Shown here piece after piece: positions 1 to 9,101 of a DNA stretch of 64,000 nucleotides. Numbering within the stretch: position 1 is the first letter of the stretch; each line of letters begins with the position of its first letter. The stretch is taken from contig NZ_JAUSXL010000002.1 in assembly GCF_030815975.1 (NCBI RefSeq), positions 3,088,501 to 3,152,500 of the forward strand. The letters run 5' to 3'. A program made the position numbers and the translations under genes. The notes under the pieces are model-generated. The model had not been told where the DNA came from. It saw only the letters and a program-made list of their open reading frames with translations, and ran no database searches. Source of the stretch: Variovorax paradoxus. GTDB lineage: Bacteria > Pseudomonadota > Gammaproteobacteria > Burkholderiales > Burkholderiaceae_C.

Positions 1-159
1 GTCTGAGCGAAGCGAGTTCGAGCGGGACCCCGTCCGAGTCGAGCACCGCAGGGGAGCCCGAAGGGCCGGCACAGTGGGGCCGACTGCGCCGCACCGCCTG
101 CCGGGCGCCTCTCAATAGGGGAACGCCACCCGCCCAAGGCAAGACCCCGAGCCCTGCCC

Positions 160-165
160 TAAAAT
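160..165 (+). promoter_or_regulatory. candidate -10 box of the first gene
   Basis: TAAAAT matches the sigma-70 -10 consensus at five of six positions. It lies 16 bases before the first possible ATG (182) and 52 before the second (218). A transcript starting near 172 would leave almost no leader for the 182 start, which favours 218. No convincing -35 box is visible. The rest of 1-181 shows no gene or repeat that I can support. Confidence 0.3.
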
Positions 166-217
166 CCCCACCCCCGGCTATATGGGCGCGCAGCGCCTGG
201 CCGAGGTGCCACCCCCG

Positions 218-3200
218 ATGAATGCTCCGACCGCGTTGACTACGCTGTTGTCGCAGGCCGCAGAGCCTGTACGACTGCGCGAGATCCCCTATAACTACAC
301 CAGCTTTTCCGATCGCGAGATCGTGATCCGCCTGTTGGGCGAGCGCGGCTGGGAACTGCTCCAGACCCTGCGGGCCGAACGCCGCACCGGCCGATCAGCC
401 CGCATGCTCTACGAAGTGCTCGGCGACATCTGGGTGGTCCAGCGCAACCCCTACCTAGTCGACGACCTGCTCGACAACCCGCGCCGCCGCGGCCAGCTGG
501 TCGACGCCCTCCGGCACCGCCTGGCCGAAGTCCAGAAACGCCGCACCCCCGACAGCGACCTGCCGCGCGACCAGCTCGTGGGCGAACTCACGGGGCTCGT
601 CGGCGATGCGGTGGCAGCCTTCGACACCGCCTTTCGCGACGTGGCCGCCCTGCGCCGCAAGGCCACGCGCGTGCTGGGCCGCCTCACGGCCAAGGACAAC
701 ATCAAGTTCGATGGCCTCTCGCGCGTCTCGCACGTCACCGACGCCACCGACTGGCGCGTCGAATATCCCTTCGTGGTGCTGTGCCCCGACACCGAGGCCG
801 AGATGGCGCTGCTGGTCAAGGGCTGCATCGAGCTGGGGCTCACCATCATCCCGCGCGGCGGCGGCACCGGCTACACCGGCGGCGCCATTCCGCTCACGTG
901 GAAGAGCGTGGTCATCAACACCGAGAAGCTCGAGGCCATGACCGAGGTCGAGCACATGGCGCTGCCCGGCCTCGACCAGCCCGTGCCCACCATCTGGACC
1001 GAAGCGGGTGTCGTCACCCAGCGCGTGGCCGACGCCGCCGAGCGCGCGGGCTTCGTGTTCGCGGTCGACCCCACCTCGGCCGAGGCCTCGTGCGTGGGCG
1101 GCAACGTCGCCATGAACGCGGGCGGCAAGAAGGCCGTTCTCTGGGGCACGGCGCTCGACAACCTGGCTTCGTGGCGCATGGTCACGCCGCAGGCCGAATG
1201 GCTCGAAGTCACGCGCATCGGCCACAACCTTGGCAAGATCCACGACGCCGAAAGCGCCGTGTTCGAGCTGCAGTACTACGCCGCCGACGGCAAGACCAAA
1301 CTGCGCACCGAGCGCCTGGAGATCCCCGGCCGCACTTTCCGCAAGGAAGGCCTCGGCAAGGACGTGACCGACAAGTTCCTCTCGGGCCTGCCCGGCATCC
1401 AGAAAGAGGGCTGCGACGGCCTCATCACCAGCTGCCGCTGGGTGGTGCACCGCATGCCGGCGCACACGCGCACCGTGTGCCTCGAGTTCTTCGGCAACGC
1501 CAAGGACGCGGTGCCCAGCATCGTCGAGATCAAGGACTTCATGTTCGCCGAGCAGAAGCGCTCGGGTGTGCTGCTCGCGGGCCTCGAGCACCTGGACGAC
1601 CGCTACCTGAAGGCCGTGGGCTACGCCACCAAATCGAAGAAGCACGGCGGCCTGCCGAAGATGGTGCTGTTCGGCGACATCGCGGGCGACGATGCCGATG
1701 CGGTGGCGCGCGTCACCTCGGAAGTGGTGCGCATCGCCAACTCGCGCAGCGGCGAAGGCTTCATCGCCATCAGCCCCGAGGCGCGCAAGAAATTCTGGCT
1801 CGACCGCAAGCGCACCGCCGCCATCAGCAAACACACCAACGCCTTCAAGATCAACGAAGACGTGGTGATTCCGCTGCCGCGCATGGCCGAGTACACCGAC
1901 GGCATCGAGCGCATCAACATCGAACTGTCTCTGCAGAACAAGCTGGCGTTCGCCGATGCGCTGGAAGCGTTCTTCGCGCGCGGCAACCTGCCGCTCGGCA
2001 AGTCCGACGACGCCAACGACATCCCGTCGGCCGAGCTGCTCGAAGACCGTGTGGCGCAGGCCGTGGCGCTGGTGCAGGGCGTGCGTGCGCTCTGGGCCGA
2101 ATGGCTGCGCGATGTCGACCCGCTGTTCCCGCAGCTGCAGGACCACACCCTGCGCGCGAGCTGGAAGACCCAGCTGCGCCAGCCGCTGCAGGAAATCTTT
2201 TCGGGCGGCGAATTCGCACCGATCCTGGCCGAGTGCACGGCCATCCACCAGCAGGTGCTCAAGGGCCGCGTGTGGGTTGCGCTGCACATGCACGCGGGCG
2301 ACGGCAACGTGCACACCAACATCCCCGTCAACAGCGACAACTACGACATGCTGCAGACCGCGCATGCCGCGGTGGTGCGCATCATGGCGCTGGCGCGCAG
2401 CCTCGACGGCGTGATCTCGGGCGAGCACGGCATCGGCATCACCAAGCTCGAATTCCTGAGCGACGAAGAGCTCAAGCCCTTCATGGACTACAAGCAGCGC
2501 GTCGACCCCGAAGGCCGCTTCAACAAGGGCAAGCTGCTGCGCGCGCCCGCTGGCGCAACCGCGCTGCCGCATGCCGACCTGACCAACGCCTACACGCCGA
2601 GCTTCGGCCTCATGGGGCACGAGTCGCTCATCATGCAGCAGAGCGACATCGGCGCCATTGCCGACAGCGTGAAGGACTGCCTGCGCTGCGGCAAGTGCAA
2701 GCCGGTGTGCGCCACCCACGTGCCCCGCGCCAACCTGCTGTACAGCCCGCGCAACAAGATCCTGGCAACCTCGCTGCTGGTCGAGGCCTTCCTCTACGAA
2801 GAACAGACCCGGCGCGGCATCAGCATCAAGCACTGGGAAGAGTTCGAGGACGTGGCCGACCACTGCACGGTGTGCCACAAGTGCCTCACGCCGTGCCCGG
2901 TGAAGATCGACTTCGGCGACGTGTCGATGAACATGCGCAACCTGCTGCGCAAGATGGGGCAGAAGAGCTTCCGCCCCGGCAACGCGGCCGCGATGTTCTT
3001 CCTCAACGCGACCAACCCGCAGACCATCAAGGCGGTGCGCGCGGGCATGGTGGGCATCGGCTTCAAGGCCCAGCGCCTGGCCAACGACCTGCTGCGCGGG
3101 CTTGCCAGGAAGCAGACCGCCGCGCCGCCCGCCACCCTCGGCCCGGCGCCGGTCAAGGAGCAGGTGATCCACTTCATCAACAAGAAGATGCCGGGCAACC

Positions 3201-4108
3201 TGCCGAAGAAGACCGCGCGCGCGCTGCTCGACATCGAGGATGCCGACTACGTGCCGATCATCCGCGACCCGAAGACGACCACGTCGGAAACCGAGGCGGT
3301 GTTCTACTTTCCGGGCTGCGGATCGGAGCGGCTGTTCTCGCAAGTCGGCTTGGCCACGCAGGCCATGCTCTGGCATGCGGGCGTGCAGACGGTGCTGCCG
3401 CCCGGTTATCTCTGCTGCGGCTATCCGCAGCGCGGCAGCGGCCAGTTCGACAAGGCCGAGAAGATGATCACCGACAACCGCGTGCTGTTCCACCGCGTGG
3501 CCAACACGCTCAACTACCTCGACATCAAGACCGTGGTGGTGAGCTGCGGCACCTGCTACGACCAGCTGCAGGGCTACCAGTTCGACAAGATCTTTCCGGG
3601 CTGCCGCATCATCGACATCCACGAGTACCTGCTCGAAAAGGGCATCACGCTGGCGAACCTGGAAAATGGGGCAGGCGGCGGCGGCTACCTCTACCACGAC
3701 CCCTGCCACAGCCCGATGAAGCTGCAGGACCCGATGAAGACCGTGAAGGCGCTGGTCGGCGACAACGTGCTCAAGAACGACCGCTGCTGCGGCGAATCGG
3801 GCACGCTGGGCGTGTCGCGGCCCGACATCTCGACGCAGATCCGCTTCCGCAAGGAAGAAGAGCTCAAGAAGGGCGAGGCTGCGCTGCGCGAGAGCGGCCA
3901 GGTCGGCGCCAAGGACAACGTGAAGATCCTCACCAGCTGCCCGAGCTGCCTGCAGGGCCTCTCGCGCTACGGCAACGACCTGAACAACGGCCTGCTCGAA
4001 GCCGACTACATCGTGGTCGAGATGGCCAACAAGATCCTCGGCAAGGACTGGATGCCGGAATACGTGGCCGCCGCCAATCATGGCGGGATCGAGCGGGTAT
4101 TGGTATGA
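218..4108 (+). CDS. FAD/FMN-binding oxidoreductase with DUF3683 and Fe-S/CCG domains
   Basis: A very large flavin and iron-sulfur oxidoreductase, architecturally a fusion of a GlcD/D-lactate-dehydrogenase-like half and a GlcF-like half. Counting from the ATG at 182 (1308 aa), an N-terminal DUF3683-type region is followed by an FAD_binding_4 domain with [11 protein letters not shown] near 223. The FAD-oxidase C-terminal domain has [12 protein letters not shown] near 702. Two 4Fe-4S motifs follow ([11 protein letters not shown] near 833, [12 protein letters not shown] near 895). Two CCG domains close the protein (FPGCGSE near 1042, DPCHSP near 1173, each with a CCG). It probably oxidises a 2-hydroxy acid and passes electrons to the quinone pool; the substrate is unknown. 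I prefer the ATG at 218 because GAGGTG lies upstream and a -10 box sits at 160. The stop overlaps the next gene as ATGA. Confidence 0.85.
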   Translation: MNAPTALTTLLSQAAEPVRLREIPYNYTSFSDREIVIRLLGERGWELLQTLRAERRTGRSARMLYEVLGDIWVVQRNPYLVDDLLDNPRRRGQLVDALRHRLAEVQKRRTPDSDLPRDQLVGELTGLVGDAVAAFDTAFRDVAALRRKATRVLGRLTAKDNIKFDGLSRVSHVTDATDWRVEYPFVVLCPDTEAEMALLVKGCIELGLTIIPRGGGTGYTGGAIPLTWKSVVINTEKLEAMTEVEHMALPGLDQPVPTIWTEAGVVTQRVADAAERAGFVFAVDPTSAEASCVGGNVAMNAGGKKAVLWGTALDNLASWRMVTPQAEWLEVTRIGHNLGKIHDAESAVFELQYYAADGKTKLRTERLEIPGRTFRKEGLGKDVTDKFLSGLPGIQKEGCDGLITSCRWVVHRMPAHTRTVCLEFFGNAKDAVPSIVEIKDFMFAEQKRSGVLLAGLEHLDDRYLKAVGYATKSKKHGGLPKMVLFGDIAGDDADAVARVTSEVVRIANSRSGEGFIAISPEARKKFWLDRKRTAAISKHTNAFKINEDVVIPLPRMAEYTDGIERINIELSLQNKLAFADALEAFFARGNLPLGKSDDANDIPSAELLEDRVAQAVALVQGVRALWAEWLRDVDPLFPQLQDHTLRASWKTQLRQPLQEIFSGGEFAPILAECTAIHQQVLKGRVWVALHMHAGDGNVHTNIPVNSDNYDMLQTAHAAVVRIMALARSLDGVISGEHGIGITKLEFLSDEELKPFMDYKQRVDPEGRFNKGKLLRAPAGATALPHADLTNAYTPSFGLMGHESLIMQQSDIGAIADSVKDCLRCGKCKPVCATHVPRANLLYSPRNKILATSLLVEAFLYEEQTRRGISIKHWEEFEDVADHCTVCHKCLTPCPVKIDFGDVSMNMRNLLRKMGQKSFRPGNAAAMFFLNATNPQTIKAVRAGMVGIGFKAQRLANDLLRGLARKQTAAPPATLGPAPVKEQVIHFINKKMPGNLPKKTARALLDIEDADYVPIIRDPKTTTSETEAVFYFPGCGSERLFSQVGLATQAMLWHAGVQTVLPPGYLCCGYPQRGSGQFDKAEKMITDNRVLFHRVANTLNYLDIKTVVVSCGTCYDQLQGYQFDKIFPGCRIIDIHEYLLEKGITLANLENGAGGGGYLYHDPCHSPMKLQDPMKTVKALVGDNVLKNDRCCGESGTLGVSRPDISTQIRFRKEEELKKGEAALRESGQVGAKDNVKILTSCPSCLQGLSRYGNDLNNGLLEADYIVVEMANKILGKDWMPEYVAAANHGGIERVLV

Positions 4109-4542
4109 AGGTGCAAGGCTGTCCGTTCTGCGAAGGCCCCGGCGGCCGCGTCGTGTTCGAGGGCGCGAAGCTTCGCGTCATCCATGCGGAAGAGGCCGGC
4201 TTCCCGGCCTTCTACCGCGTGATCTGGCGCGAGCATGCGGCGGAATTTTCAGACCTGGACGCGGCCGACCGCGTGCTGTGCATGGAGGCCGTGACGGTGG
4301 TCGAGCAGTGCCTGCGCGAGCATCTGGCGCCGGCCAAGATCAACCTCGCGGCGCTCGGCAACATGGTGCCGCACCTGCATTGGCACGTGATCGCGCGCTT
4401 TGCCGACGACACGCATTTTCCGGGTTCCGTCTGGGCGCCGGTGCAGCGCGAAACGGATGCGGTCCGTGATGCCGCGGTGGCCGCCCGCCTGCCCGCGCTC
4501 GAGAGTGCGATGATGGCCCGCTTGGGCACAAGGAGCTTCTGA
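4105..4542 (+). CDS. HIT family protein
   Basis: A 145-residue histidine-triad protein. The signature HLHWHVI near residues 92-98 gives the HxHxH nucleotide-binding and catalytic histidines, and CPFC near the N-terminus resembles the metal-binding pair of other HIT hydrolases. The family hydrolyses nucleotide phosphoramidates or dinucleoside polyphosphates; the substrate here is not deducible. Its ATG overlaps the stop of the flavoprotein gene (ATGA), and its TGA overlaps the next ATG at 4542, so the three genes look co-transcribed and translationally coupled. Confidence 0.85.
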   Translation: MKVQGCPFCEGPGGRVVFEGAKLRVIHAEEAGFPAFYRVIWREHAAEFSDLDAADRVLCMEAVTVVEQCLREHLAPAKINLAALGNMVPHLHWHVIARFADDTHFPGSVWAPVQRETDAVRDAAVAARLPALESAMMARLGTRSF

Positions 4543-4955
4543 TGGCAGGTTTGCAAGCCGGCGCACCGACGCCGCAATCGATCACCGTGCACGGCCAGTC
4601 GCGCGTGCTCGAGGTCGGATTCTCGGATGGCGCGACCTTCCGCATTCCGTTCGAGCTGATGCGCATCTATTCGCCGTCGGCCGAGGTGCAGGGCCACGGC
4701 CCGGGGCAGGAAGTGCTGCAGACCGGCAAGCGCGAGGTCGAACTGGTCGACCTGAAGCCGGTGGGCAACTACGCCGTGCAGCCGGTCTTCAGCGACGGCC
4801 ACGACACCGGCATCTTCTCGTGGAACCTGCTGTACGAACTCGGCGCCAACCAGGCCGGGCTCTGGGCCGAGTACGAGCGCCGGCTTGCCGCCGCGGGCGT
4901 CGACCGCGATGCGCCGATGATCGACAAGGGCGGCTCCGCCTGCAGCAGCCACTGA
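4542..4955 (+). CDS. DUF971 domain protein
   Basis: A 137-residue protein of the DUF971 family, related to the N-terminal domain of gamma-butyrobetaine hydroxylase-like proteins. Visible family features are the FRIPFELMRIYSPSAEVQG stretch and the GIFSWNLLYELG block. Some relatives are linked to Fe-S or zinc handling, but no function can be assigned from this sequence. Its start overlaps the stop of the HIT gene. It is the last gene before the inverted repeat at 4971-5045 and the ubiE promoter region. Confidence 0.75.
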   Translation: MAGLQAGAPTPQSITVHGQSRVLEVGFSDGATFRIPFELMRIYSPSAEVQGHGPGQEVLQTGKREVELVDLKPVGNYAVQPVFSDGHDTGIFSWNLLYELGANQAGLWAEYERRLAAAGVDRDAPMIDKGGSACSSH

Positions 4956-4970
4956 CCCGCCCGACCCCAT

Positions 4971-5045
4971 TCGCTGCTGAAAAAAATAGCCGCGCACGCA
5001 GGCGCGGCGCGCCTTGCCGCGGCTCGCTATTTGAAGAAAAAGCAA
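4971..5045. repeat. imperfect inverted repeat containing ATAGC...GGCGCG units
   Basis: Both arms of this intergenic palindrome start with TGCT, run through an A-rich stretch into AAATAGC, and end in a GGCGCG-rich block. The left arm has ATAGC at 4986 and GCAGGCGCGG at 4998; the right arm carries the same elements on the other strand. A single related unit (ATAGC followed by GCAGGCGCG) occurs at 38460. It fills most of the gap between the DUF971 gene and ubiE and could act as a 3' hairpin for the upstream operon. I infer an interspersed repeat family; only three units are in view. Confidence 0.45.
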
Positions 5046-5076
5046 CAAAGCCCGCCGTCTCCGCAGGGTCGCCTTC

Positions 5077-5103
5077 TTGAGGTGTGTGCTTCCGGCCTAA
5101 TAT
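5077..5103 (+). promoter_or_regulatory. candidate ubiE promoter
   Basis: TTGAGG (5077-5082) and TAATAT (5098-5103) are separated by 15 bases, slightly short of the sigma-70 optimum. The start codon at 5111 follows the -10 box by only seven bases, so the message would be leaderless or nearly so. There is no good Shine-Dalgarno sequence ahead of the ATG, which fits that reading. Inference from sequence only. Confidence 0.35.
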
Positions 5104-5110
5104 CAGGCGC

Positions 5111-5842
5111 ATGAGCACCACCCACTTCGGCTTCGAAAAAGTCGACGAAAGCGAGAAAGCGCAACGTGTCCGCGGCGTCTTCGATTCCGTCGCCACGCGT
5201 TACGACCTCATGAACGACCTGATGTCGATGGGGCTGCACCGCGCCTGGAAGGCCTACACCGTGATGGTGGCCAACGTGGGCGAGGGCTCGCGCGTGCTCG
5301 ACATCGCGGGCGGCACCGGCGACCTCGCGCTGGCTTTCTCGAAGAAGGTGGGCGCCAGCGGCCAGGTGGTGCACACCGACATCAACGAAGCCATGCTGCG
5401 CACCGGCCGCGACCGCCTGCTCGATGCCGGCGTGGCGCTGCCCACGCTGGTGTGCGACGCCGAGAAGCTGCCGTTCCCTTCCGAGCACTTCGATGTCGTG
5501 ACCGTCGCCTTCGGCCTGCGCAACATGACGCACAAGGACGCCGCGCTGAAGGAAATGAACCGCGTGCTCAAGCCGCGCGGCAAGCTGCTGGTGCTCGAAT
5601 TCTCGAAGGTCGCCAAGCCGCTGGCCAAGGTCTACGACTGGTATTCGTTCAACGTTCTGCCGCGCCTGGGCAAGCTGGTGGCGGGCGACGACGCGAGCTA
5701 CCGCTACCTGGCCGAATCCATCCGCATGCATCCCGCGCAGGACGAACTCAAGACCCTCATGAAAGAGGGCGGTTTCGGGCATGTGGACTATCACAACATG
5801 ACGGGTGGCGTGGTTGCCCTTCATGTTGGAATCAAATGTTGA
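5111..5842 (+). CDS. ubiE: bifunctional demethylmenaquinone/2-polyprenyl-benzoquinol methyltransferase
   Basis: A 243-residue class I SAM methyltransferase of the UbiE/COQ5 family. It carries out the C-methylation step in ubiquinone (and, where present, menaquinone) synthesis. The SAM-binding motif [12 protein letters not shown] is near residues 65-76, and the UbiE signatures [14 protein letters not shown] near 34 and [10 protein letters not shown] near 136 are present. The ATG at 5111 gives a normal-length protein starting MSTTHFGF; an upstream in-frame ATG at 5084 would add a non-conserved tail. It heads the ubiE / Tim44-like / ubiJ / ubiB block. Confidence 0.97.
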   Translation: MSTTHFGFEKVDESEKAQRVRGVFDSVATRYDLMNDLMSMGLHRAWKAYTVMVANVGEGSRVLDIAGGTGDLALAFSKKVGASGQVVHTDINEAMLRTGRDRLLDAGVALPTLVCDAEKLPFPSEHFDVVTVAFGLRNMTHKDAALKEMNRVLKPRGKLLVLEFSKVAKPLAKVYDWYSFNVLPRLGKLVAGDDASYRYLAESIRMHPAQDELKTLMKEGGFGHVDYHNMTGGVVALHVGIKC

Positions 5843-5876
5843 TGACGCGAATTCTTCGCGCAAAAGAGGAGACGAC

Positions 5877-6905
5877 ATGAAAAGTTTGAGTTCTTTGTTC
5901 CTGGCTTGCTTGCTGGCCCTGGTCAGCGTTCAGGCCGATGCAGCCCGCATCGGCGGCGGCAAGTCGGTCGGCCGCCAGTCGTCCAACGTGACACAGCGCG
6001 AATCCGCATCGCCCACCGCACCCACGCAACAAAGCGCCACCAACGCAGCGCCCAAGCCCGCAACGCCGGCACCCGCCGCCGCGGCGCCGAAGCGCCCGTG
6101 GGGCGCCATGCTCGGTGGCCTTGCCGCCGGCCTGGGCCTGGCCTGGCTCGCCCATTCGCTGGGCCTTGGCGCCGGCTTCGCGAACATCCTGTTGATCGGC
6201 CTGCTTGTGATGGCCGGCCTGTTTGCCTGGCGCATGTTCAAGGCGCGCTCGGCCGCATCGTCGGGCGCCGCACGCCCGGGCGGTTTCGCCTTCGAAGGTG
6301 CCGGCAACCCGGCAAATGCCAGCGCCCCCGCGCAGTACAGCCCCGCCAACGTCGGCAACGACGCTTCGGCACGGCCCTGGGAGCGCAACGCAAGCGCCTT
6401 CGACGCCACCACGCCCGCGCCCACCGACGACCGGCATGGCAGCAGCCTTTCCGCGGCAGGCGCGGCGGCCGGCGGCAGCATGATCGGCTCCGCGCTCTCT
6501 GGCGCGCAGACCTGGGGCATCCCGGCCGGATTCGACGTGGACGGCTTCCTCGGCGCCGCCAAGCGCAACTTCGTGACCCTGCAGGACGCATGGGACCGCG
6601 CCGACGTCAGCATGCTGCGTTCCATGATGACCGACAGCATGGTCGAGGAAATCCGCAGCCAGCTGGCCGACCGCGCAAGCCACACCGGCGGCGCCTCGAA
6701 CAAGACCGAAGTCGTGATGCTCGACGCCAAGCTGCTGGGCATCGAGGAACTGGCCGACGCCTACCTGGCGAGCGTGGAGTTCTCCGGCATGATCCGCGAA
6801 GATGCTTCCGCCGGCCCGGGCCCGTTCCGCGAAGTCTGGAACATGACCAAGCCCACCAGCGGCACCAGCGGCTGGCTGGTGGCGGGCGTGCAGGCACTGC
6901 AGTAA
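5877..6905 (+). CDS. Tim44-like domain membrane protein
   Basis: A 342-residue protein with an N-terminal signal peptide (MKSLSSLFLACLLALVSVQADA). An Ala/Pro/Thr-rich linker of about 40 residues follows, then one or two hydrophobic segments near 75-115, a second low-complexity stretch, and a C-terminal Tim44-like domain (about 205-340) starting GFDVDGFLGAAKRNFVTLQ. Bacterial Tim44-like proteins are envelope proteins of unclear role. It lies 34 bases after ubiE and before ubiJ-ubiB, suggesting a link to the membrane or quinone machinery. The ATG at 5877 has AGAGGAG just upstream and gives the signal peptide, so the longer in-frame ORF is not used. Confidence 0.85.
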   Translation: MKSLSSLFLACLLALVSVQADAARIGGGKSVGRQSSNVTQRESASPTAPTQQSATNAAPKPATPAPAAAAPKRPWGAMLGGLAAGLGLAWLAHSLGLGAGFANILLIGLLVMAGLFAWRMFKARSAASSGAARPGGFAFEGAGNPANASAPAQYSPANVGNDASARPWERNASAFDATTPAPTDDRHGSSLSAAGAAAGGSMIGSALSGAQTWGIPAGFDVDGFLGAAKRNFVTLQDAWDRADVSMLRSMMTDSMVEEIRSQLADRASHTGGASNKTEVVMLDAKLLGIEELADAYLASVEFSGMIREDASAGPGPFREVWNMTKPTSGTSGWLVAGVQALQ

Positions 6906-6942
6906 ACGCATTCCGGGCGGCCGGGAGGCCGCCTGCAGAACC

Positions 6943-6948
6943 GATAAT
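6943..6948 (+). promoter_or_regulatory. candidate -10 box six bases before ubiJ
   Basis: GATAAT matches the -10 consensus at five of six positions and lies six bases before the ubiJ ATG at 6955. Used as a promoter, it would start transcription at the ATG and give a leaderless ubiJ-ubiB message. No -35 box is obvious. Read-through from ubiE is the alternative. Confidence 0.3.
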
Positions 6949-6954
6949 GGGGAC

Positions 6955-7527
6955 ATGGCTACACCATCGTCCCCATTTTCTTTTCTCGACGATCTGTTCA
7001 ATCGCATCGGCGAGCGTCTGCAGCCGCCCGCCTGGGCGGTGCACGAGATCCAGCATCGTGCGGTGCTGTTCCTGAATCATGTGCTGCAGCAGGAGCCCGA
7101 GGCCCAGCAGCGGCTGCTCAGGCAGCAGGGGCGGGTGGTGCGCTTTCAGTGGCGCTTCGTGACGATGGAACTGGTGGCCACGCCGGCCGGCCTGCTCGAT
7201 CTCGCGCCCGCTGGCTCGGTGCCCGAGCTCACGCTCACCGTCACGGACGCATCCCCCTTCGAGCTGGCGCGCGCCACGCTGCGCGGCGGCAAGCCTTCGG
7301 TGCAGATCATCGGCGACGTGCAGCTCGCGGCCGAGGTCAACTGGCTGGTCGACCATGTGCGTTGGGACGTCGAGGACGATCTCGCCCGCCTGATCGGCGA
7401 TGTGCCGGCGCACACCGTTTCCAATGGCGCGCGCCGGGTCGTGGAGGCACTGCGCCAGTTCGTCGGCGGCCGCAAGCCCGAGCAGGCCGGCGGCACGGCG
7501 GCTGGCTCGGCGAGCACGGCCGAATGA
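6955..7527 (+). CDS. ubiJ: ubiquinone biosynthesis accessory factor UbiJ (SCP2 domain)
   Basis: A 190-residue protein of the UbiJ family. The SCP2-type lipid-binding domain occupies roughly residues 20-120, and a helical C-terminal part follows ([19 protein letters not shown] near 128). UbiJ binds ubiquinone intermediates and, with UbiK, supports the soluble Ubi complex; that role is known from enterobacteria. The gene lies directly before ubiB with an ATGA overlap, the standard arrangement. The Ala/Gly-rich tail after residue 165 is probably disordered. Confidence 0.88.
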   Translation: MATPSSPFSFLDDLFNRIGERLQPPAWAVHEIQHRAVLFLNHVLQQEPEAQQRLLRQQGRVVRFQWRFVTMELVATPAGLLDLAPAGSVPELTLTVTDASPFELARATLRGGKPSVQIIGDVQLAAEVNWLVDHVRWDVEDDLARLIGDVPAHTVSNGARRVVEALRQFVGGRKPEQAGGTAAGSASTAE

Positions 7528-9089
7528 GGCGCTTCTACCGCGGACTAGTCATCGTCTGGGTCGCGCTGCGCTACGGCCTGGACGAGCTCGTGCTCACGAG
7601 CTTCCAGAAACCCTGGCTGCGCGTGGTGGCGCGCGTCGTTTCCATCGGCCGCAACCTCGACGCACCGCGCGGCCAGCGCCTGCGCGAGGCGCTCGAACGC
7701 CTGGGCCCGATCTTCGTCAAGTTCGGCCAGGTGCTGTCGACCCGGCGCGACCTGTTGCCGCCCGACATTGCCGACGAGCTCGCCTTCCTGCAGGACCGCG
7801 TGCCGCCGTTCCCCTCGGCGGTGGCCATTGCGACCATCGAGCGCGCCTTCCGCCGCCCGGTGGGCGACGTGTTCGTGCAGTTCGACGAGACGCCGATCGC
7901 CAGCGCGTCGATCGCCCAGGTCCACTTTGCAACCATCCGAACCGACGAGCGCGATGTGCGCGAGGTCGCGGTGAAGGTGCTGCGCCCCAGCATGCGCGGC
8001 GTGATCGAGAAAGACCTGGCGCTCATGGCCATGATGGCCGGCTGGGTCGAGAAGCTCTCGCCCGACGGCAAGCGCCTGAAGCCGCGCGAGGTGGTCGGCG
8101 AGTTCGACAAGTACCTGCACGACGAGCTCGACCTGGTGCGCGAGGCGGCCAACGCCGCCCAGCTGCGCCGCAACATGGCCTCGCTCGACCTGGTGCTGAT
8201 TCCCGAGATGTTCTGGGACTTCTGCCACCCCGAGGTGATCGTGATGGAGCGCATGAACGGCGTGCCCATTGCCCAGCTCGACCGCCTGCGCGCGGCCGGC
8301 GTCGACATTCCCAAGCTGGCGCGCGACGGCGTCACGATCTTCTTCACCCAGGTGTTCCGCGACGGCTTCTTCCATGCCGACATGCACCCGGGCAACATCC
8401 AGGTGAGCCTCGCGCCGGAGACCTTCGGGCGCTACATCTCGCTCGACTTCGGGATCATCGGCACGCTGACCGAGTCCGACAAGGAGTACCTGGCGCAGAA
8501 CTTCGTGGCCTTCTTCCGGCGCGACTACAAGCGCGTGGCCGAGCTGCACCTGGAGAGCGGCTGGGTGCCCGAAGGCACGCGCATCGACGAGCTGGAGGGC
8601 GCCATCCGCACCGTCTGCGAGCCGTACTTCGACCGGCCGCTGAGGGAAATCTCGCTCGGCATGGTGCTGATGCGGCTGTTCCAGACCTCGCGCCGCTTCC
8701 ATGTCGAGATCCAGCCGCAGCTGGTGCTGCTGCAGAAGACGCTGCTCAACATCGAGGGGCTGGGCCGCCAGCTCGATCCGGAACTCGACCTCTGGCACAC
8801 CGCCAAGCCCTTCCTCGAGAAGTGGATGGTCGACCAGATCGGGCCGAAGAAGCTGTTCCAGCAGCTCAAGGCCGAAGCCCCGCGCTACGCAAAATTGTTG
8901 CCCCAATTGCCGCGCCTGCTGCACGATTTCCTTGAAAATCGGCCCGCCGACCACCGCCGCGAGTTGCTGGAACTGCTGGCCGCGCAAAAGCGCACCAACA
9001 GGCTGTTGCAGACCATCATCTACGGTGGCATAGGATTTGTATTGGGGTTGCTCGCCATGCAATTGCTGGTGCGCGTGAAATTGTTCTAG
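7524..9089 (+). CDS. ubiB: ubiquinone biosynthesis regulatory protein kinase UbiB
   Basis: A 521-residue member of the UbiB/COQ8 atypical kinase family required for ubiquinone biosynthesis. The family KxGQ motif is present as [16 protein letters not shown] near residue 65. The kinase-like core follows, with [10 protein letters not shown] near 285 and LDFGIIGTL near 307, the latter replacing the DFG of ordinary kinases. Two C-terminal hydrophobic segments (ending [16 protein letters not shown]) anchor it in the inner membrane. The start overlaps the ubiJ stop (ATGA), so the pair is translationally coupled. Confidence 0.96.
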   Translation: MRRFYRGLVIVWVALRYGLDELVLTSFQKPWLRVVARVVSIGRNLDAPRGQRLREALERLGPIFVKFGQVLSTRRDLLPPDIADELAFLQDRVPPFPSAVAIATIERAFRRPVGDVFVQFDETPIASASIAQVHFATIRTDERDVREVAVKVLRPSMRGVIEKDLALMAMMAGWVEKLSPDGKRLKPREVVGEFDKYLHDELDLVREAANAAQLRRNMASLDLVLIPEMFWDFCHPEVIVMERMNGVPIAQLDRLRAAGVDIPKLARDGVTIFFTQVFRDGFFHADMHPGNIQVSLAPETFGRYISLDFGIIGTLTESDKEYLAQNFVAFFRRDYKRVAELHLESGWVPEGTRIDELEGAIRTVCEPYFDRPLREISLGMVLMRLFQTSRRFHVEIQPQLVLLQKTLLNIEGLGRQLDPELDLWHTAKPFLEKWMVDQIGPKKLFQQLKAEAPRYAKLLPQLPRLLHDFLENRPADHRRELLELLAAQKRTNRLLQTIIYGGIGFVLGLLAMQLLVRVKLF

Positions 9090-9101
9090 AGGAGTCTCCC
9101 C

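Noticed and set aside
455..4081. 1208-residue antisense ORF across the flavoprotein gene, with similar long antisense ORFs at 7545-10637, 11640-14033 and 53629-56715
   Set aside because: High GC at third codon positions keeps the opposite frame open. Their translations are His/Arg/Ala-rich with no family motif, while the sense frames carry clear catalytic motifs.
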